From positions 124,001-188,000 of the forward strand of contig POSG01000004.1 in the NCBI GenBank assembly GCA_003314535.1: a DNA stretch of 64,000 nucleotides, given 5' to 3'. The position numbers and the translations under genes are program-made. Shown here one piece after another: positions 1 through 9,121 of the stretch; position 1 is the first letter of the stretch; each line of letters begins with the position of its first letter. The DNA comes from Geobacter sp. GTDB taxonomy: Bacteria > Desulfobacterota > Desulfuromonadia > Geobacterales > Geobacteraceae. The notes below the pieces were generated by a model. It searched no databases. It was not told the origin of the DNA and saw only the letters and a program-made list of their open reading frames with translations.

Positions 1-579
1 GTAGGAGCCGGCGCCCAGGTAGATTTGGTTCAGGTATATGTAGAGTATTTCGTCCTTGGAGAGCTTCTCTTCCATCCTTTTGGCCAGGATGGCGTCCTTG
101 AGCTTGCGCGAGAACTTTTTCTCCGGTGTGAGGAGCATGGATTTCGCCACCTGCTGGGTTATGGTGGAGGCGCCTTCCTTCTTGCTCATGGACATGAGGT
201 TCTTGATGACGGCCCTGAATATTCCCATGTAATCCAGTCCCTTGTGCTGGAAGAAGTTGGAGTCTTCGGCCGCGACAAACGCCTGGATCAGTTTTTTCGG
301 GATTTTTTCAACGGGGACGACCTTGCGCCGCTCCAGGTAGAACTCGCCGACAAGCGTTCCGTCATCGCCGAAGACCTGGGTCACTATGGGCGGCCTGTAG
401 TCGGTCAGCCGGTCCACCTTGGGAAGTGAAGCGATGATGTAAGCGAAATATCCGGCAAAGCCGAGAAAAGACAGGAACGCGACGACCGCCAGGACGGTCA
501 GAAAAACGGTAAGCCTGTCCCGGGCGGGTTTCTTCCTTCCGCGACCGCCCATTGTCCGTTGATCAGCAGGTGATGCCAT
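1..579 (-). CDS. mrcA: Penicillin-binding protein 1A, N-terminal part (runs off the window)
   Basis: Bifunctional peptidoglycan glycosyltransferase/transpeptidase anchored in the inner membrane; only 193 N-terminal residues are inside the window. After a basic N-terminus there is one membrane segment (about residues 23-47), then the GT51 glycosyltransferase domain. Its motifs are visible: EDSNFFQHKG with the catalytic Glu, GASTITQQ, and the RKLKDA...ILYIYLNQIYLGAGSY stretch that reaches the window edge. The start is the ATG at 577-579. The transpeptidase domain should lie beyond base 1. It is divergent from the EF-G gene and alone in its direction. The family call is firm; class 1A rather than another class A PBP rests on the short cytoplasmic tail. 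Confidence 0.9.
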   Translation of the reverse strand, partial: MASPADQRTMGGRGRKKPARDRLTVFLTVLAVVAFLSFLGFAGYFAYIIASLPKVDRLTDYRPPIVTQVFGDDGTLVGEFYLERRKVVPVEKIPKKLIQAFVAAEDSNFFQHKGLDYMGIFRAVIKNLMSMSKKEGASTITQQVAKSMLLTPEKKFSRKLKDAILAKRMEEKLSKDEILYIYLNQIYLGAGSY

Positions 580-691
580 GAGACTTTTTCTCCAAGAATG
601 CAGTATGTGATATCTATTCCTCAAAGTGACAATAGCTCAGAATGGCGCATTAATACAAGGGAGAACTGATGCCTGCCGCCCGACTTTTTCC

Positions 692-719
692 TTGCCTTGC
701 CTGTATCCGCCGGTATAAT
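692..719 (+). promoter_or_regulatory. Sigma-70 type promoter for the EF-G gene
   Basis: TTGCCT (692-697) and TATAAT (714-719) are separated by 16 bases and lie 29 bases before the ATG at 749. The -10 is perfect and the -35 is fair. A GAGGGT ribosome site follows at 738-743. Confidence 0.55.
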
Positions 720-748
720 ACTGAAGATTTCGTTTCAGAGGGTAATTC

Positions 749-2818
749 ATGAGCCGACCTGTCATCGACTCCATACGGAACATAGGGATCATTTCCCATA
801 TCGATGCCGGCAAGACAACGGTTTCGGAGCGGATTCTCTTCTATACGGGGGAGACCCACAAGATGGGAGAGGTGCATGACGGCCAGGCGGTCATGGACTG
901 GATGCCGCAGGAGCAGGAGCGCGGCATTACCATCACCGCCACCACGACCGCCTGCCGGTGGGGCCGATATTGGATAAATCTCATCGATACGCCGGGCCAC
1001 ATCGATTTCACCATCGAGGTGGAACGGAGCATGAGGGTGCTTGATGGCGCCATAGCCATTTTCAGTGCCGTGGAGGGGGTGGAGCCCCAGAGCGAATCGG
1101 TGTGGCGCCAGGCCGACCGTTACGGTGTGCCCAGGATCTGCTTCATAAACAAGATGGACCGGATTGGCGCCGACTACCGTGCCGTGCTCGGGCAGATGGA
1201 AAGGAAACTGGAAGCCCGCCCCGTGCTCCTGCAGCTTCCAGTGGGCAGCGAGGCCGGCTTTGCCGGGGTCGTGGACCTGATTTCCCAGGAGTTTCTGAGC
1301 TTTTCCGCATCCGACCAGGGGATGACCGTGGAACGGCATCCGGTGCCCACGGAGCTCCTCGAGGAAGCCGGGGCGGAACGGGATCGCCTGATCGAATCCG
1401 CAGCGGACTTCGATGATACGATCGCGGATGATTTCCTCGAGGGGAGGCCCATCGACCCGGATCGCCTCAAGTCCGCCATCCGGCAGGGAACCGCCTCGTC
1501 ACGGATCTTCCCGGTACTTCTGGGGGCCGCGCTCCGCAACAAGGGAATTCAGCCGCTTTTGGATGCAGTGGGCAGCTTCCTGCCTTCCCCGCTGGAAGTT
1601 CATCCGGCAGTCGGCTCGAGACCCGGTTCCGGGGAGGTGGAGCATGTCCGATGCGATCCCGGCGCGCCTCTCTGCGCCTTGGCTTTCAAGGTCCTTTCGG
1701 ACGAAGGAAGGAAACTTACCTTCCTTCGAGTCTACGCCGGGGAAATCTGCACCGGCGCCACTGTTTTCAACAGCAGCCGGGGGTGCCCTGAGAAAGTCGC
1801 GCGTCTTTTCCGCATGCACGCCCACAAGAGGGAAAGGATCGAGTACGCTGAAGCAGGCGACATCGTTTCGGCTACCGGGTTGAAGGACGTGCTCACGGGG
1901 GACACCATCTGCGATGCCGGGCATGTCCTGGTCCTGACCGGCCTTACCGTACCGGACCCCGTCGTTTCCCTGGCTGTTGAGCCCAGGGGGGTGGAAGACC
2001 GCGACAAGCTGCCCGCCGCCCTCGAGAAGCTCCAATGGGAGGATCCCACCTTTCGCGTGCGTGAAGACCCTGAAACGGGCCAGACCATCCTGACCGGCAT
2101 GGGAGAGCTTCACCTGGAGGTCATCATTGACCGACTTGTCCGTGATTTCGCCGTGCATACCAAGACCGGACGCCCCCAGGTAGTGTATCGCGAGACGCTG
2201 CGCCGCACCGGGGACCACAGGGAGGTTTTCAGGCGCGAGATAGATGGAAAGGTGCAGGGCGGCACCGTGTTCGTGCGTGTCGCGCCATTGCCCCGTGGAG
2301 AAGGTGTGCGCGTCGTGCTTCCTCCCGCGGGCGAACCGCCTCTTCCCGAAGAGTTGCGCGAGCTCGTCGGCAACGTCATCGAGCAGTCATGCCAGGCGGG
2401 CGGCTCTTCCGGTTACACGGTCACGGATGTGGAAGTGCGCATTATGGAGGCGCCCTACGAGCCGGGTTTCACAACCGAAATCGGATTGAGGGCCGCTGCC
2501 CACAGAGCTCTTGCTCTCGCCCTGCGGGCAGGCGCGCCGATGCTTCTCGAGCCGATAATGAGGCTGGAACTGGTCACCCCGTCGGATTACACGGGCAAAG
2601 TGCTCGGTTCCCTGCAGCAGAAGCGGGGACGCGTGGAGGGAGTTGCTTCCCGTGGCGCCGTCGAGGTGGTAAGCGCCAATGTCCCACTTGCCGAGATGTT
2701 CGGCTTCATGACCGAATTACGCAGCGCCACCAAGGGGCGGGGTTCGTTCAGCATGGAATTTTCCCATTTCGACCAAGCGCCGCCGGATACACAGAAACGC
2801 TTCGGTCTGGCGGGATGA
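749..2818 (+). CDS. fusA: Elongation factor G paralogue (EF-G2 type)
   Basis: A 689-residue translational GTPase, full length for EF-G. GTPase motifs are intact: SHIDAGKT (16-23), RGIT (59-62), DTPGH (80-84) and NKMD (134-137). Domains II-V follow, with [10 protein letters not shown] in domain III and the C-terminal elongation-factor fold. Canonical EF-G drives ribosome translocation; paralogues may specialise in ribosome recycling. The gene stands alone beside a PBP gene instead of in a str operon with rpsL, rpsG and tuf, and its G1 motif reads SHIDAGKT where AHIDAGKT is usual, so a second copy is likely. Which task it performs cannot be told from sequence. Confidence 0.88.
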   Translation: MSRPVIDSIRNIGIISHIDAGKTTVSERILFYTGETHKMGEVHDGQAVMDWMPQEQERGITITATTTACRWGRYWINLIDTPGHIDFTIEVERSMRVLDGAIAIFSAVEGVEPQSESVWRQADRYGVPRICFINKMDRIGADYRAVLGQMERKLEARPVLLQLPVGSEAGFAGVVDLISQEFLSFSASDQGMTVERHPVPTELLEEAGAERDRLIESAADFDDTIADDFLEGRPIDPDRLKSAIRQGTASSRIFPVLLGAALRNKGIQPLLDAVGSFLPSPLEVHPAVGSRPGSGEVEHVRCDPGAPLCALAFKVLSDEGRKLTFLRVYAGEICTGATVFNSSRGCPEKVARLFRMHAHKRERIEYAEAGDIVSATGLKDVLTGDTICDAGHVLVLTGLTVPDPVVSLAVEPRGVEDRDKLPAALEKLQWEDPTFRVREDPETGQTILTGMGELHLEVIIDRLVRDFAVHTKTGRPQVVYRETLRRTGDHREVFRREIDGKVQGGTVFVRVAPLPRGEGVRVVLPPAGEPPLPEELRELVGNVIEQSCQAGGSSGYTVTDVEVRIMEAPYEPGFTTEIGLRAAAHRALALALRAGAPMLLEPIMRLELVTPSDYTGKVLGSLQQKRGRVEGVASRGAVEVVSANVPLAEMFGFMTELRSATKGRGSFSMEFSHFDQAPPDTQKRFGLAG

Positions 2819-2907
2819 TTTTTTTTCCTTAATGCATTCCCGTTCAATTGGGTTTGAAAAATATCCTCTAATGGTATAAAATCCGCTCTTCCTGTCAGGA
2901 GAGGGAA

Positions 2908-4530
2908 ATGCCTGAGCGTAACCACCACAAGAAATATCCGCTGAAGAGCGATGCTGCAGGCGCCGGCGAGGCGAGCACGGTTCTGGTCGATGTCCACAAG
3001 GCGTTGAAGGCGCTGGCATTTTATCCCGGCGGGCACCCCTTGCGGGACGAAATCCCCAGGCGGGCTTTCCAGGCGCTGGTGGGCCTGATGAAAGGGGAAG
3101 CGTTTTCGCTGGTCGTGGGGCGCGGCGGCCTGAAAGTATTCGGCCGCAATGAAAGGGTTGAGAATACCCGAATGGTGAAGGCTTTTGCCGACGAGCTCTT
3201 TTCCCGGGAGATACAGCGCCTTACTTTCCTGCCGGAACTTGTATTGGAGGAATTTACCCGGTTTCTTGCATTGCTGTCCATGGACCCCCAGAAGATTCTG
3301 GCCGAAGGGGGAATCCGCAAGCTGATCGCACAGCAGGGACTCAGCTGCATAACGGTAAATGAAATAGACATTTCCGCTGCCTTCACCAAGCGGATGGGCG
3401 GACAGGGTGAGGAAGGGGCGACTGCCGAGGGAACCGGAACCGGCGGGGAGAATGAATTCGACTGGGAAGGCGCTTCCATCGAGGAAAATCCGGTGGAATC
3501 CCCTGAAGAGTTGACGATCGACGAACTCCTTTCGCAGATGGAAGAGGAGGCGGATGCCGAGCGATATCTGCTTTTGTCCCGAAGGGTGGTAGCGAAGGGC
3601 CATGTGCTGGTAGGCGAAGGCGATTTCGACTCCCTTTTCAAGGTGATCCTGAGGCTATTGAACCAGGGTTTTCATGGATCGCTCGGAGAATCCCAACGAA
3701 CAGCGGCCCTGGCAGCGTTTCGTGAGCTGGCCTCCGGAGAGATGATCGACCACCTGCTCGCCCACCTGGAAGACAGGGATTTCGGGTTGAAGGAAATCGT
3801 CTTCATGATCTTCAACCACCTCGGTGAAGGCGTTGTCGGCAAAGTTCTCGTAAGGCTTGTCGATACCGACAACACTTACTATCGCAAGACATTGGCGACA
3901 GCCCTGCTCAGGATAGGGGAGCCCGCAGTACATCCTCTCATCGGCATGCTCAAGGACGGCAGAAGCCGCGCCGTGCGGACGGTTGCGGCGGTCCTGGGGG
4001 AGATGGGGGCGCGCGACGCGGTCAGCGGACTTGCGCGGAACCTTGCCCACGCGGACAGCCGGGTGAGGGTCGAGTCCGTCCGCGCACTGGCCATGATAGG
4101 CGGAAAGGAAGCAACCGAACTTCTCGTGGGCCTCGTGCGGGGCAAGGACCCGGTCATGGCCAGGCAGGCGATACTCTGGATGGGAATCAAGCGCAACGCA
4201 AGGGCTCTTCAACCGCTTTTGCAGTTGATATGCAAGCGTGATTTCCGGACCGGGGCATTCGCGCTGAAGAAAGATGCCCTGAGAGCTGTCGGACGGATCG
4301 GCGACCATTCGGCCCTGGATACTCTGGTCCGACTGGTGAGAAAGCGGCATATCATGCTGCCGGGCCGCTGGGAGGAACTGAAGTTTCTTGCCATCGACAT
4401 CATCGGTCAGTTCGGCGGAGACGCGGCTTTCGGCACCCTGGAGAAGATCGCCTCAAGGGGCGGGGCATTGGGACGGAAAAGTGCGGAGACCTTGCAGAAA
4501 ACGAGGGAAGATTCGCGGAGAAAAACATGA
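2908..4530 (+). CDS. HEAT-repeat protein with an N-terminal domain shared with the next gene
   Basis: A 540-residue soluble protein. Residues about 20-165 form a domain with the pattern ALKALAFYPGGHPL, matched in the following HD-GYP protein (KSVTLYPQAHPAV), so both probably carry the same module. A Glu/Gly-rich acidic linker (about 165-210) follows, then helical HEAT-like repeats with phrases such as VRTVAAVLGEMGARDAV and VRVESVRALAMIGGKEAT to about residue 530. There is no signal peptide and no catalytic motif. Start is the ATG at 2908 after AGGAGAGGG. The stop overlaps the next start (ATGA), so the two are cotranslated. A scaffold or regulator for the phosphodiesterase-like partner is inferred. 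Confidence 0.8.
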   Translation: MPERNHHKKYPLKSDAAGAGEASTVLVDVHKALKALAFYPGGHPLRDEIPRRAFQALVGLMKGEAFSLVVGRGGLKVFGRNERVENTRMVKAFADELFSREIQRLTFLPELVLEEFTRFLALLSMDPQKILAEGGIRKLIAQQGLSCITVNEIDISAAFTKRMGGQGEEGATAEGTGTGGENEFDWEGASIEENPVESPEELTIDELLSQMEEEADAERYLLLSRRVVAKGHVLVGEGDFDSLFKVILRLLNQGFHGSLGESQRTAALAAFRELASGEMIDHLLAHLEDRDFGLKEIVFMIFNHLGEGVVGKVLVRLVDTDNTYYRKTLATALLRIGEPAVHPLIGMLKDGRSRAVRTVAAVLGEMGARDAVSGLARNLAHADSRVRVESVRALAMIGGKEATELLVGLVRGKDPVMARQAILWMGIKRNARALQPLLQLICKRDFRTGAFALKKDALRAVGRIGDHSALDTLVRLVRKRHIMLPGRWEELKFLAIDIIGQFGGDAAFGTLEKIASRGGALGRKSAETLQKTREDSRRKT

Positions 4531-5894
4531 CAGATCTCAGTCACAATGATGCACAACGTGCGGCGATGCTGCTGACCGCTTCCATAAAGTCCGTCACCCT
4601 GTACCCCCAGGCCCATCCGGCGGTCCGTCAACCCCTGCAGGAACTCACCTGCATTTTCGAATCCGTCCTCCGGCAGAAGCCGGAAGTTCACCTGGGCGTG
4701 GTGGAAGGAGTGCTCTTTTTCGAAGGCCACATTTTCGTAACGCCCAATTCAGCCGTTGCCGAACTGGCGGACCGTTTTTCAGCCAGGAGAATTGAAGGGC
4801 TGACAGTATATGAGGGGGTTACCACCGACGATCTGTTCCGGTTCGCTTCGCTCCTGGCACTCAGGGATATTTCCGGCGAAGAAATTTTCGCCAGGCTTGA
4901 AGAGAGCGGTGTCCGCACAATCAAGCTCGGGATAGACCAGCTTATATACGGTGATACCGCGGACCTGGAAGGCTCCGCCCCTTCACAAACCTACATCGAC
5001 GCGCTCCATGCGGTTCGGGATACCATGCGCGAGATCGAGAACGGACGCATCCCGGCCGGCGACAAGATCAACGTGGTCGTCGACAACATGGTGTCGATGA
5101 CTATCAAGGACCATACCACGCTGCTTGGTCTTTCCATGATCAAGGACTACGACAATTACACGTTCAACCATTCGGTCAATGTCGGAATTCTGTCCCTGTC
5201 ACTGGCGGCATACCTGGGGATGGACCGGGCCACTCTGCGCGACATCAATACCGCCGGCCTTCTTCATGACATAGGCAAAACCCGTATCGACAAGAAGATT
5301 CTCAACAAGCCCGGCAAACTGTCTGATTCCGAATACGAGGTGATGAAGAAGCATGCCGAAAAGGGTGCGGAGATAGTGGCGGCCATGAAGAACATTGAGC
5401 CCAGGGTTGCGGATGCGGTGCTGGGACACCATATCAAGTACAACCGTACCGGCTACCCGGAATGGGCGAGGGACAGGGGGTTCGGCGCAATGGCCGATAT
5501 CGTTGCGGTTGCCGACTGTTACGACGCCATTACAACGCTCCGCAGTTACAGCATTCCCACTTTGCCGAAACCTGCCCTGGACATAATGGGCAGATTGTCC
5601 GGAACGTCGCTTCACAGCGATTTCGTGAGCAAGTTCGGAGAGATGATGGGCAGGTATCCGGTTGGGACACTCGTCAGGCTCGACAACAACGAGATAGCGC
5701 TCGTGGTGAGGCCTCACCCCATGGAAAGCGAGATTCCGGCGGTGAAGATCATCTTCGACTCCAGAGGCGAGGTGCTGCAGAAGCCGAGGGTCGCCAGCCT
5801 TGCCCCAATAGAAGGGAAAAGGTACGCTTCCATCGTGGCCACGGTGGATCCGGTTCTGAAGAACGTGGACGTGGGGCGTTATTTTTCTACTTGA
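4527..5894 (+). CDS. HD-GYP domain protein, probable cyclic-di-nucleotide phosphodiesterase
   Basis: 455 residues. The N-terminal 140 residues resemble the N-terminus of the upstream HEAT protein (a YPQAHP motif near residue 27). The HD-GYP domain spans about 195-370: HSVNVG, LLHDIGK with the HD pair at 247-248, the HH pair at 301-302 and NRTGYP at 307-312. HD-GYP proteins hydrolyse c-di-GMP, some cGAMP. The usual HHE reads HHI here, so activity should not be assumed. A beta-rich tail (about 375-455) follows. The start overlaps the upstream stop by ATGA; the 3' end overlaps the convergent small HEAT gene by 8 bases. Confidence 0.85.
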   Translation: MTDLSHNDAQRAAMLLTASIKSVTLYPQAHPAVRQPLQELTCIFESVLRQKPEVHLGVVEGVLFFEGHIFVTPNSAVAELADRFSARRIEGLTVYEGVTTDDLFRFASLLALRDISGEEIFARLEESGVRTIKLGIDQLIYGDTADLEGSAPSQTYIDALHAVRDTMREIENGRIPAGDKINVVVDNMVSMTIKDHTTLLGLSMIKDYDNYTFNHSVNVGILSLSLAAYLGMDRATLRDINTAGLLHDIGKTRIDKKILNKPGKLSDSEYEVMKKHAEKGAEIVAAMKNIEPRVADAVLGHHIKYNRTGYPEWARDRGFGAMADIVAVADCYDAITTLRSYSIPTLPKPALDIMGRLSGTSLHSDFVSKFGEMMGRYPVGTLVRLDNNEIALVVRPHPMESEIPAVKIIFDSRGEVLQKPRVASLAPIEGKRYASIVATVDPVLKNVDVGRYFST

Positions 5895-6471
5895 TCCGCA
5901 GGACTCCCAGGGCAGTGGCGGCGGCTTCACGGGTGGCAGGATGGGGCGAGCCAAGAAGCTCGATGAATTTTCCTTCAAGTGATCCGTTGTCCATGCGTGC
6001 CAGGGATTTTGCGGCTTCCGCGTCCAGCAGGCCGTCTCCGGCCTCGAGGAAGGGGGCAAGAGCAGCCATGACTGACGGATTGGCGAAGTTGCCAAGCGCG
6101 GTTATGGCCCTGGCGCGAATCGCGGAGTTCCGGTCCTCCAGGCGTTCCAGCAGAACCGGAAGGGCGCTCGGATGGCCCAAGGTTCCGAGAACCTCCACGG
6201 CAACGGACCGTATGTCCTCTTCGGGACGGGAAGCACAGTAGAGGAGCGCAGGGATTACCTCTTCGCCCCCGATCCGGCCGAGGGCGTAGAGCGCCCTGAC
6301 TTTTGCCCCCACATCCCCCTTTTTCAGGGCTTCCAATACTTCGGGCAGACTGCCGGTTCCTTCCAGTCGATCAAGGGCGTCAGCAGCGGCATTTCGTACC
6401 TCTTCACACGGGTCGCTCAGCAGTGCCGCCAGTGCATCTCTACGTTTGCGTACGGATTCGAAAGTGATCAT
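5887..6471 (-). CDS. Small HEAT-repeat protein
   Basis: 194 residues made almost wholly of about six HEAT-like helical pairs, for example VRNAAADALDRLE, VRALYALGRIGG, VAVEVLGTLGHPSALPVL and IRARAITALGN. No signal peptide or enzyme motif is seen. It faces the HEAT/HD-GYP pair tail to tail with an 8-base overlap, which suggests a functional link in the same signalling group, although it has its own transcript. HEAT folds are protein-binding solenoids, so a partner-binding role is inferred. It could also be a lyase-like PBS-type HEAT protein; nothing here decides that. Confidence 0.75.
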   Translation of the reverse strand: MITFESVRKRRDALAALLSDPCEEVRNAAADALDRLEGTGSLPEVLEALKKGDVGAKVRALYALGRIGGEEVIPALLYCASRPEEDIRSVAVEVLGTLGHPSALPVLLERLEDRNSAIRARAITALGNFANPSVMAALAPFLEAGDGLLDAEAAKSLARMDNGSLEGKFIELLGSPHPATREAAATALGVLRIK

Positions 6472-6518
6472 AATGCTCGAATATTAGCAAAATACCCGAA
6501 ATTAGCAACAAATTACTT

Positions 6519-6696
6519 GGTTTTCATCCGGAAAGTCACCCCGGGGCCGGAACGGAACTTTCTCGCAGCTCGTGATAATCTGTCAACTCATGGCTCACTG
6601 GTCGGAGCATTAACTGGTTTCAAGCGCTTTCCCGGTTTTCGGGATCTTGCGCTGAACCCGTATCACGATCTCTTCGAAAGCCCCGCTCCTGCCTTT
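6519..6696 (+). repeat. 178-bp dispersed repeat, family A, copy 1
   Basis: This stretch matches the reverse complement of 63220-63397 over 178 bases without a gap, with about 19 differences. It contains TCGTGATA and, near the other end, TATCACGA, which can pair. One frame stays open through all 59 codons in both copies (PGPERNFLAARDNLST in each), so a coding fragment is also possible. Most of the 289-base gap before the membrane-protein gene is this element. Confidence 0.85.
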
Positions 6697-6760
6697 ATAA
6701 TCCATTGCCAGGACTATCGGGATGAAGACTGTTTGATCCAATTTCGCAAAGGTTGATGAT

Positions 6761-7099
6761 ATGAAAGATAATCTAAAGGCTGCTCTATTGTCGGCGTTCG
6801 TGCTGCCTGGAGTCGGGCAGTTGTACCGCGGGAAACATCTCAAGGGCGGGGTGCTGATGATTTTGACCACCGTTCTGCTCATTGTCACTTTCGTCTACGT
6901 GCTCTGGGCAGTTCATGGGATTGTCCACGCGCCCAAGTTGGCCGGCCAGGTTCCCGCGGATCCTTTCGCAGCTTTGCCGGGCAGATTGGCTCCCGGTCTC
7001 AAGTGGCTTGGCGGGGCGTTTTTGTGCATATGGACATACGGGGTTGCTGATGCTCTGTTGGGAAGCCGGCAGAGGGAAAAGGGCGACAGCGGCAAGTGA
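6761..7099 (+). CDS. Small integral membrane protein, TM2-like
   Basis: 112 residues with two or three hydrophobic segments: about 7-20 followed by GVGQLYRGK, then 28-50 (GGVLMILTTVLLIVTFVYVL) and 85-103. The GxGQLYRGxxxKG turn is typical of TM2/DUF5683-type small membrane proteins. The last residues are charged. Start ATG at 6761 follows AAAGG. It lies downstream of repeat A and upstream of a strong hairpin before the FabH-like gene. Function is unknown; lipid or envelope association is only suggested by the neighbouring ketosynthase. Confidence 0.65.
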   Translation: MKDNLKAALLSAFVLPGVGQLYRGKHLKGGVLMILTTVLLIVTFVYVLWAVHGIVHAPKLAGQVPADPFAALPGRLAPGLKWLGGAFLCIWTYGVADALLGSRQREKGDSGK

Positions 7100-7181
7100 G
7101 GGGGGAGGTTTTAGAGAGCCAGTCAATATTGATTTGACAAACAGCCCCGCTCTGTGGGATAAATTAAAAATTACACCATTA

Positions 7182-7211
7182 CAAGGCCCCGGTCCAGGGG
7201 CCTTGTCTTTT
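7182..7211 (+). terminator. Intrinsic terminator or attenuator before the FabH-like gene
   Basis: A 9-bp perfect stem CAAGGCCCC / GGGGCCTTG with a 6-base loop is followed by TCTTTT. It sits 25 bases before the ketosynthase start, so it either ends the membrane-protein transcript or acts as a leader attenuator. Confidence 0.7.
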
Positions 7212-7236
7212 CCCGGCAACGGGACGGAGAATGCAC

Positions 7237-8217
7237 ATGCCGTACGCGAAGATTCTGGCCACCGGGGGAAGGGTTCCCGACCGGGTGGTTAAAAATTCCT
7301 TCTTTGACTATCTGGTTGAGGGGGCCGACGAATGGATCCATTCGAGGACCGGCATCCGGGAGCGCCGCTTCGCAGCGGAAAACGAAGCCACCTCCGACCT
7401 TGCCAGCGCTGCCGCGCGGCAGGCCCTGGATTCTGCCGGCGTGGACCCTCTTTCAATCGATTGCATCATAGTTTCCACCTCCACGCCTGACATGATTCTT
7501 CCTCCGACCGCCTGCATGGTCCAGAAAAACATCGGCGCTGAAAACGCTTTTGCCTTCGACATGAACGCGGTTTGCAGCGGGTTCGTTTTCGGTGTCGAGG
7601 TTGCGGACAATTTCATCAGGTCGGGCAAATACCGGCGAATCCTGGTTATCGGAGCCGATGCCTATTCAAAAATCCTGGATTTCCAGGACAAGACCACCTG
7701 TCCCCTGTTCGGCGACGGAGCAGGCGCACTGATACTGGAAGCCACCGATGAAGAGCGCGGCATCCTGCAGACATTCATCAGGAGCGACGGCTGCCGCTGG
7801 GAGATGATACAGGTCCCGTCTTCCGGCTCCAGGAAACCCATTACAGCGGAAACCATAGCCTTGCGGGAAAACACCTTCAAGATGGCCGGCCGGAGCGTCT
7901 TTACGTTTGCCACAGACGTGATTCCCAAGGTCATTGAACAGCTTACCGCAAAGGCGGGCATTTCGCCTCTGGATCTGGACTTCGTCATCCCCCACCAGGC
8001 CAACAGCCGGATCATCGACCTGATCTCCAGGAAAACCGGATTAGAGCCTGAAAGATTCCTGCTCAACCTTGACCGATTCGGCAATACCGCAGCTGCTTCA
8101 GTTGCGCTTGCCCTTGACGAGAACCTGCGAAACGGTGTCATCGTGGAGGGGAGCCTCGTGCTGATGATGGGCTTCGGCGGCGGGCTGTCGTGGGGAGGGG
8201 CCATAATCCGCATCTGA
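7237..8217 (+). CDS. Beta-ketoacyl-ACP synthase III (FabH family)
   Basis: A thiolase-fold condensing enzyme of 326 residues, usual for FabH, which starts fatty-acid synthesis by joining acetyl-CoA to malonyl-ACP. The triad is present: Cys113 in NAVCSGF, His253 in IPHQAN and Asn283 in FGNTAA; the C-terminal GFGGGLSWG is also typical. ATG at 7237 is chosen over ATG 7231 because the ACGGAG ribosome site (7224-7229) is 7 bases from 7237 but only 1 from 7231. The gene stands alone, away from fabD/fabG/acpP, so it may be a paralogue with special primer preference. No acyl-carrier gene is nearby. Confidence 0.85.
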   Translation: MPYAKILATGGRVPDRVVKNSFFDYLVEGADEWIHSRTGIRERRFAAENEATSDLASAAARQALDSAGVDPLSIDCIIVSTSTPDMILPPTACMVQKNIGAENAFAFDMNAVCSGFVFGVEVADNFIRSGKYRRILVIGADAYSKILDFQDKTTCPLFGDGAGALILEATDEERGILQTFIRSDGCRWEMIQVPSSGSRKPITAETIALRENTFKMAGRSVFTFATDVIPKVIEQLTAKAGISPLDLDFVIPHQANSRIIDLISRKTGLEPERFLLNLDRFGNTAAASVALALDENLRNGVIVEGSLVLMMGFGGGLSWGGAIIRI

Positions 8218-8472
8218 TGATTGAAATTGGTCAATTCCTTCCGGGGACGATCTGTTCCTGATCAGCATTGATGCGCTTGGCCGGGCAGCCTTCATCAGAG
8301 GAGCCGTGCAGGCGGGCAGGCTCAATCAATTCAAGGTCCCCAAGTTGTGCCCCCCCGTTGCGCTTGCAGCTGTCCCGCCATTTACCGTTTTTCGTGGGAA
8401 TAAAAATCTGTTATATATAGTTAAAATGCCGTTTTGTTGGAAAAAGCCGGACGTTCTAAATTGAGAAATGCG

Positions 8473-8488
8473 TGCGACACCTGTCGCA
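8473..8488. promoter_or_regulatory. Candidate AcoR upstream activating site (perfect palindrome)
   Basis: TGCGACA-CC-TGTCGCA, a perfect 7-2-7 inverted repeat, centred about 150 bases upstream of the sigma-54-like promoter at 8631. Its layout matches the sites at 27168 and 43453 (TGNNACANNTGTNNCA). Binding by the neighbouring AcoR-type proteins is inferred. Confidence 0.65.
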
Positions 8489-8630
8489 GGCTACAACGCT
8501 CAATTGCCTTTGTATCTGGCGCCCTGCCCCAAAAATCAAGCGAGAACCTCCTGCCGCTTTTTTGCCCCTACCTTATTATCCCAACGATTTAAGCTTGTTG
8601 TAAAAATATGCAGTACTTCTTGCGTCCGCT

Positions 8631-8646
8631 TGGTATGGGAGTTGCC
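8631..8646 (+). promoter_or_regulatory. Sigma-54 (-24/-12) promoter
   Basis: TGGTATGGGAGTTGCC carries the invariant GG and GC with exactly 10 bases between them and a TTGC at -12. Transcription would start near 8657, about 465 bases before the first gene, with a terminator-like hairpin in between. Confidence 0.65.
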
Positions 8647-8656
8647 ATTGTACAAA

Positions 8657-8777
8657 CACAAAAAGGCGTTCTAAAAATCGCAAATAGCAAAAGATATATC
8701 CGAGCCATGTCATTCCACCACACTCATGGTGCTGGGGTGGTGAATATACTCCTCCCTTATTCACCACCCGATTTTTT
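8657..8777 (+). ncRNA. Candidate sigma-54-dependent small RNA or attenuated leader
   Basis: About 120 nt from the predicted sigma-54 start to the terminator. It could fold as CACCA/TGGTG (loop CACTCA) followed by the 12-bp terminator stem. The terminator loop contains CTCCTCCC, complementary to Shine-Dalgarno sequences. It may be a stand-alone small RNA or the attenuated leader of the downstream operon; the exact 5' end is inferred from the promoter. Confidence 0.4.
8735..8777 (+). terminator. Intrinsic terminator/attenuator in the butanediol leader
   Basis: Perfect 12-bp stem GGGTGGTGAATA (8735-8746) / TATTCACCACCC (8758-8769), loop TACTCCTCCCT, then GATTTTTT. It lies downstream of the sigma-54 site and 344 bases before the first gene. 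Confidence 0.75.
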
Positions 8778-9121
8778 CCGCTGACCAAGCGCAACTGGCG
8801 AAGGAGTTGGATTGAAGCCTTGGCCGTCATTGAAGATGAAGACTAAATAACGGAAAGGAGGGCCCACAGTTTCTTTAGCAGAAAACCGCGTTTGAAGCAG
8901 GATCGGGAAGGGGTGTCGGCAGAAGGATCGCATTGAGGTCGGGCCGGGTCGGGGCTTATGCCGCGAGAAGTGGCCGGCAGGTTTCCGCGGCTGTTCTGTC
9001 ATGTGGTAACACCATGCTCAAGCTTTCCGGACACCGGTCGGATGCAATCATCGACACGGTCACGCATTTACCTGCCGGGCCCGGGATGGTTTGAATCAAT
9101 TCAAATGAGGAGGAAGTCTTT

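Larger units (their letters stand above)
8218..9121. other. 904-bp control region before the butanediol gene group
   Basis: No convincing gene. It holds an AcoR-like palindrome (8473), a sigma-54 promoter-like site (8631) and a terminator-like hairpin (8735-8777), listed separately. No second clear sigma-54 site was found between the hairpin and the gene at 9122; a TGG...GC pair near 9003 has the wrong spacing. Confidence 0.7.

Noticed and set aside
8468-8674. 68-codon plus-strand open frame in the butanediol control region
   Set aside because: It runs across the AcoR-like palindrome and the sigma-54 site, has no ribosome site and no protein-like pattern.
9003-9018. TGG...GC pair as a second sigma-54 promoter
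   Set aside because: GG and GC are 9 bases apart; the invariant spacing is 10.
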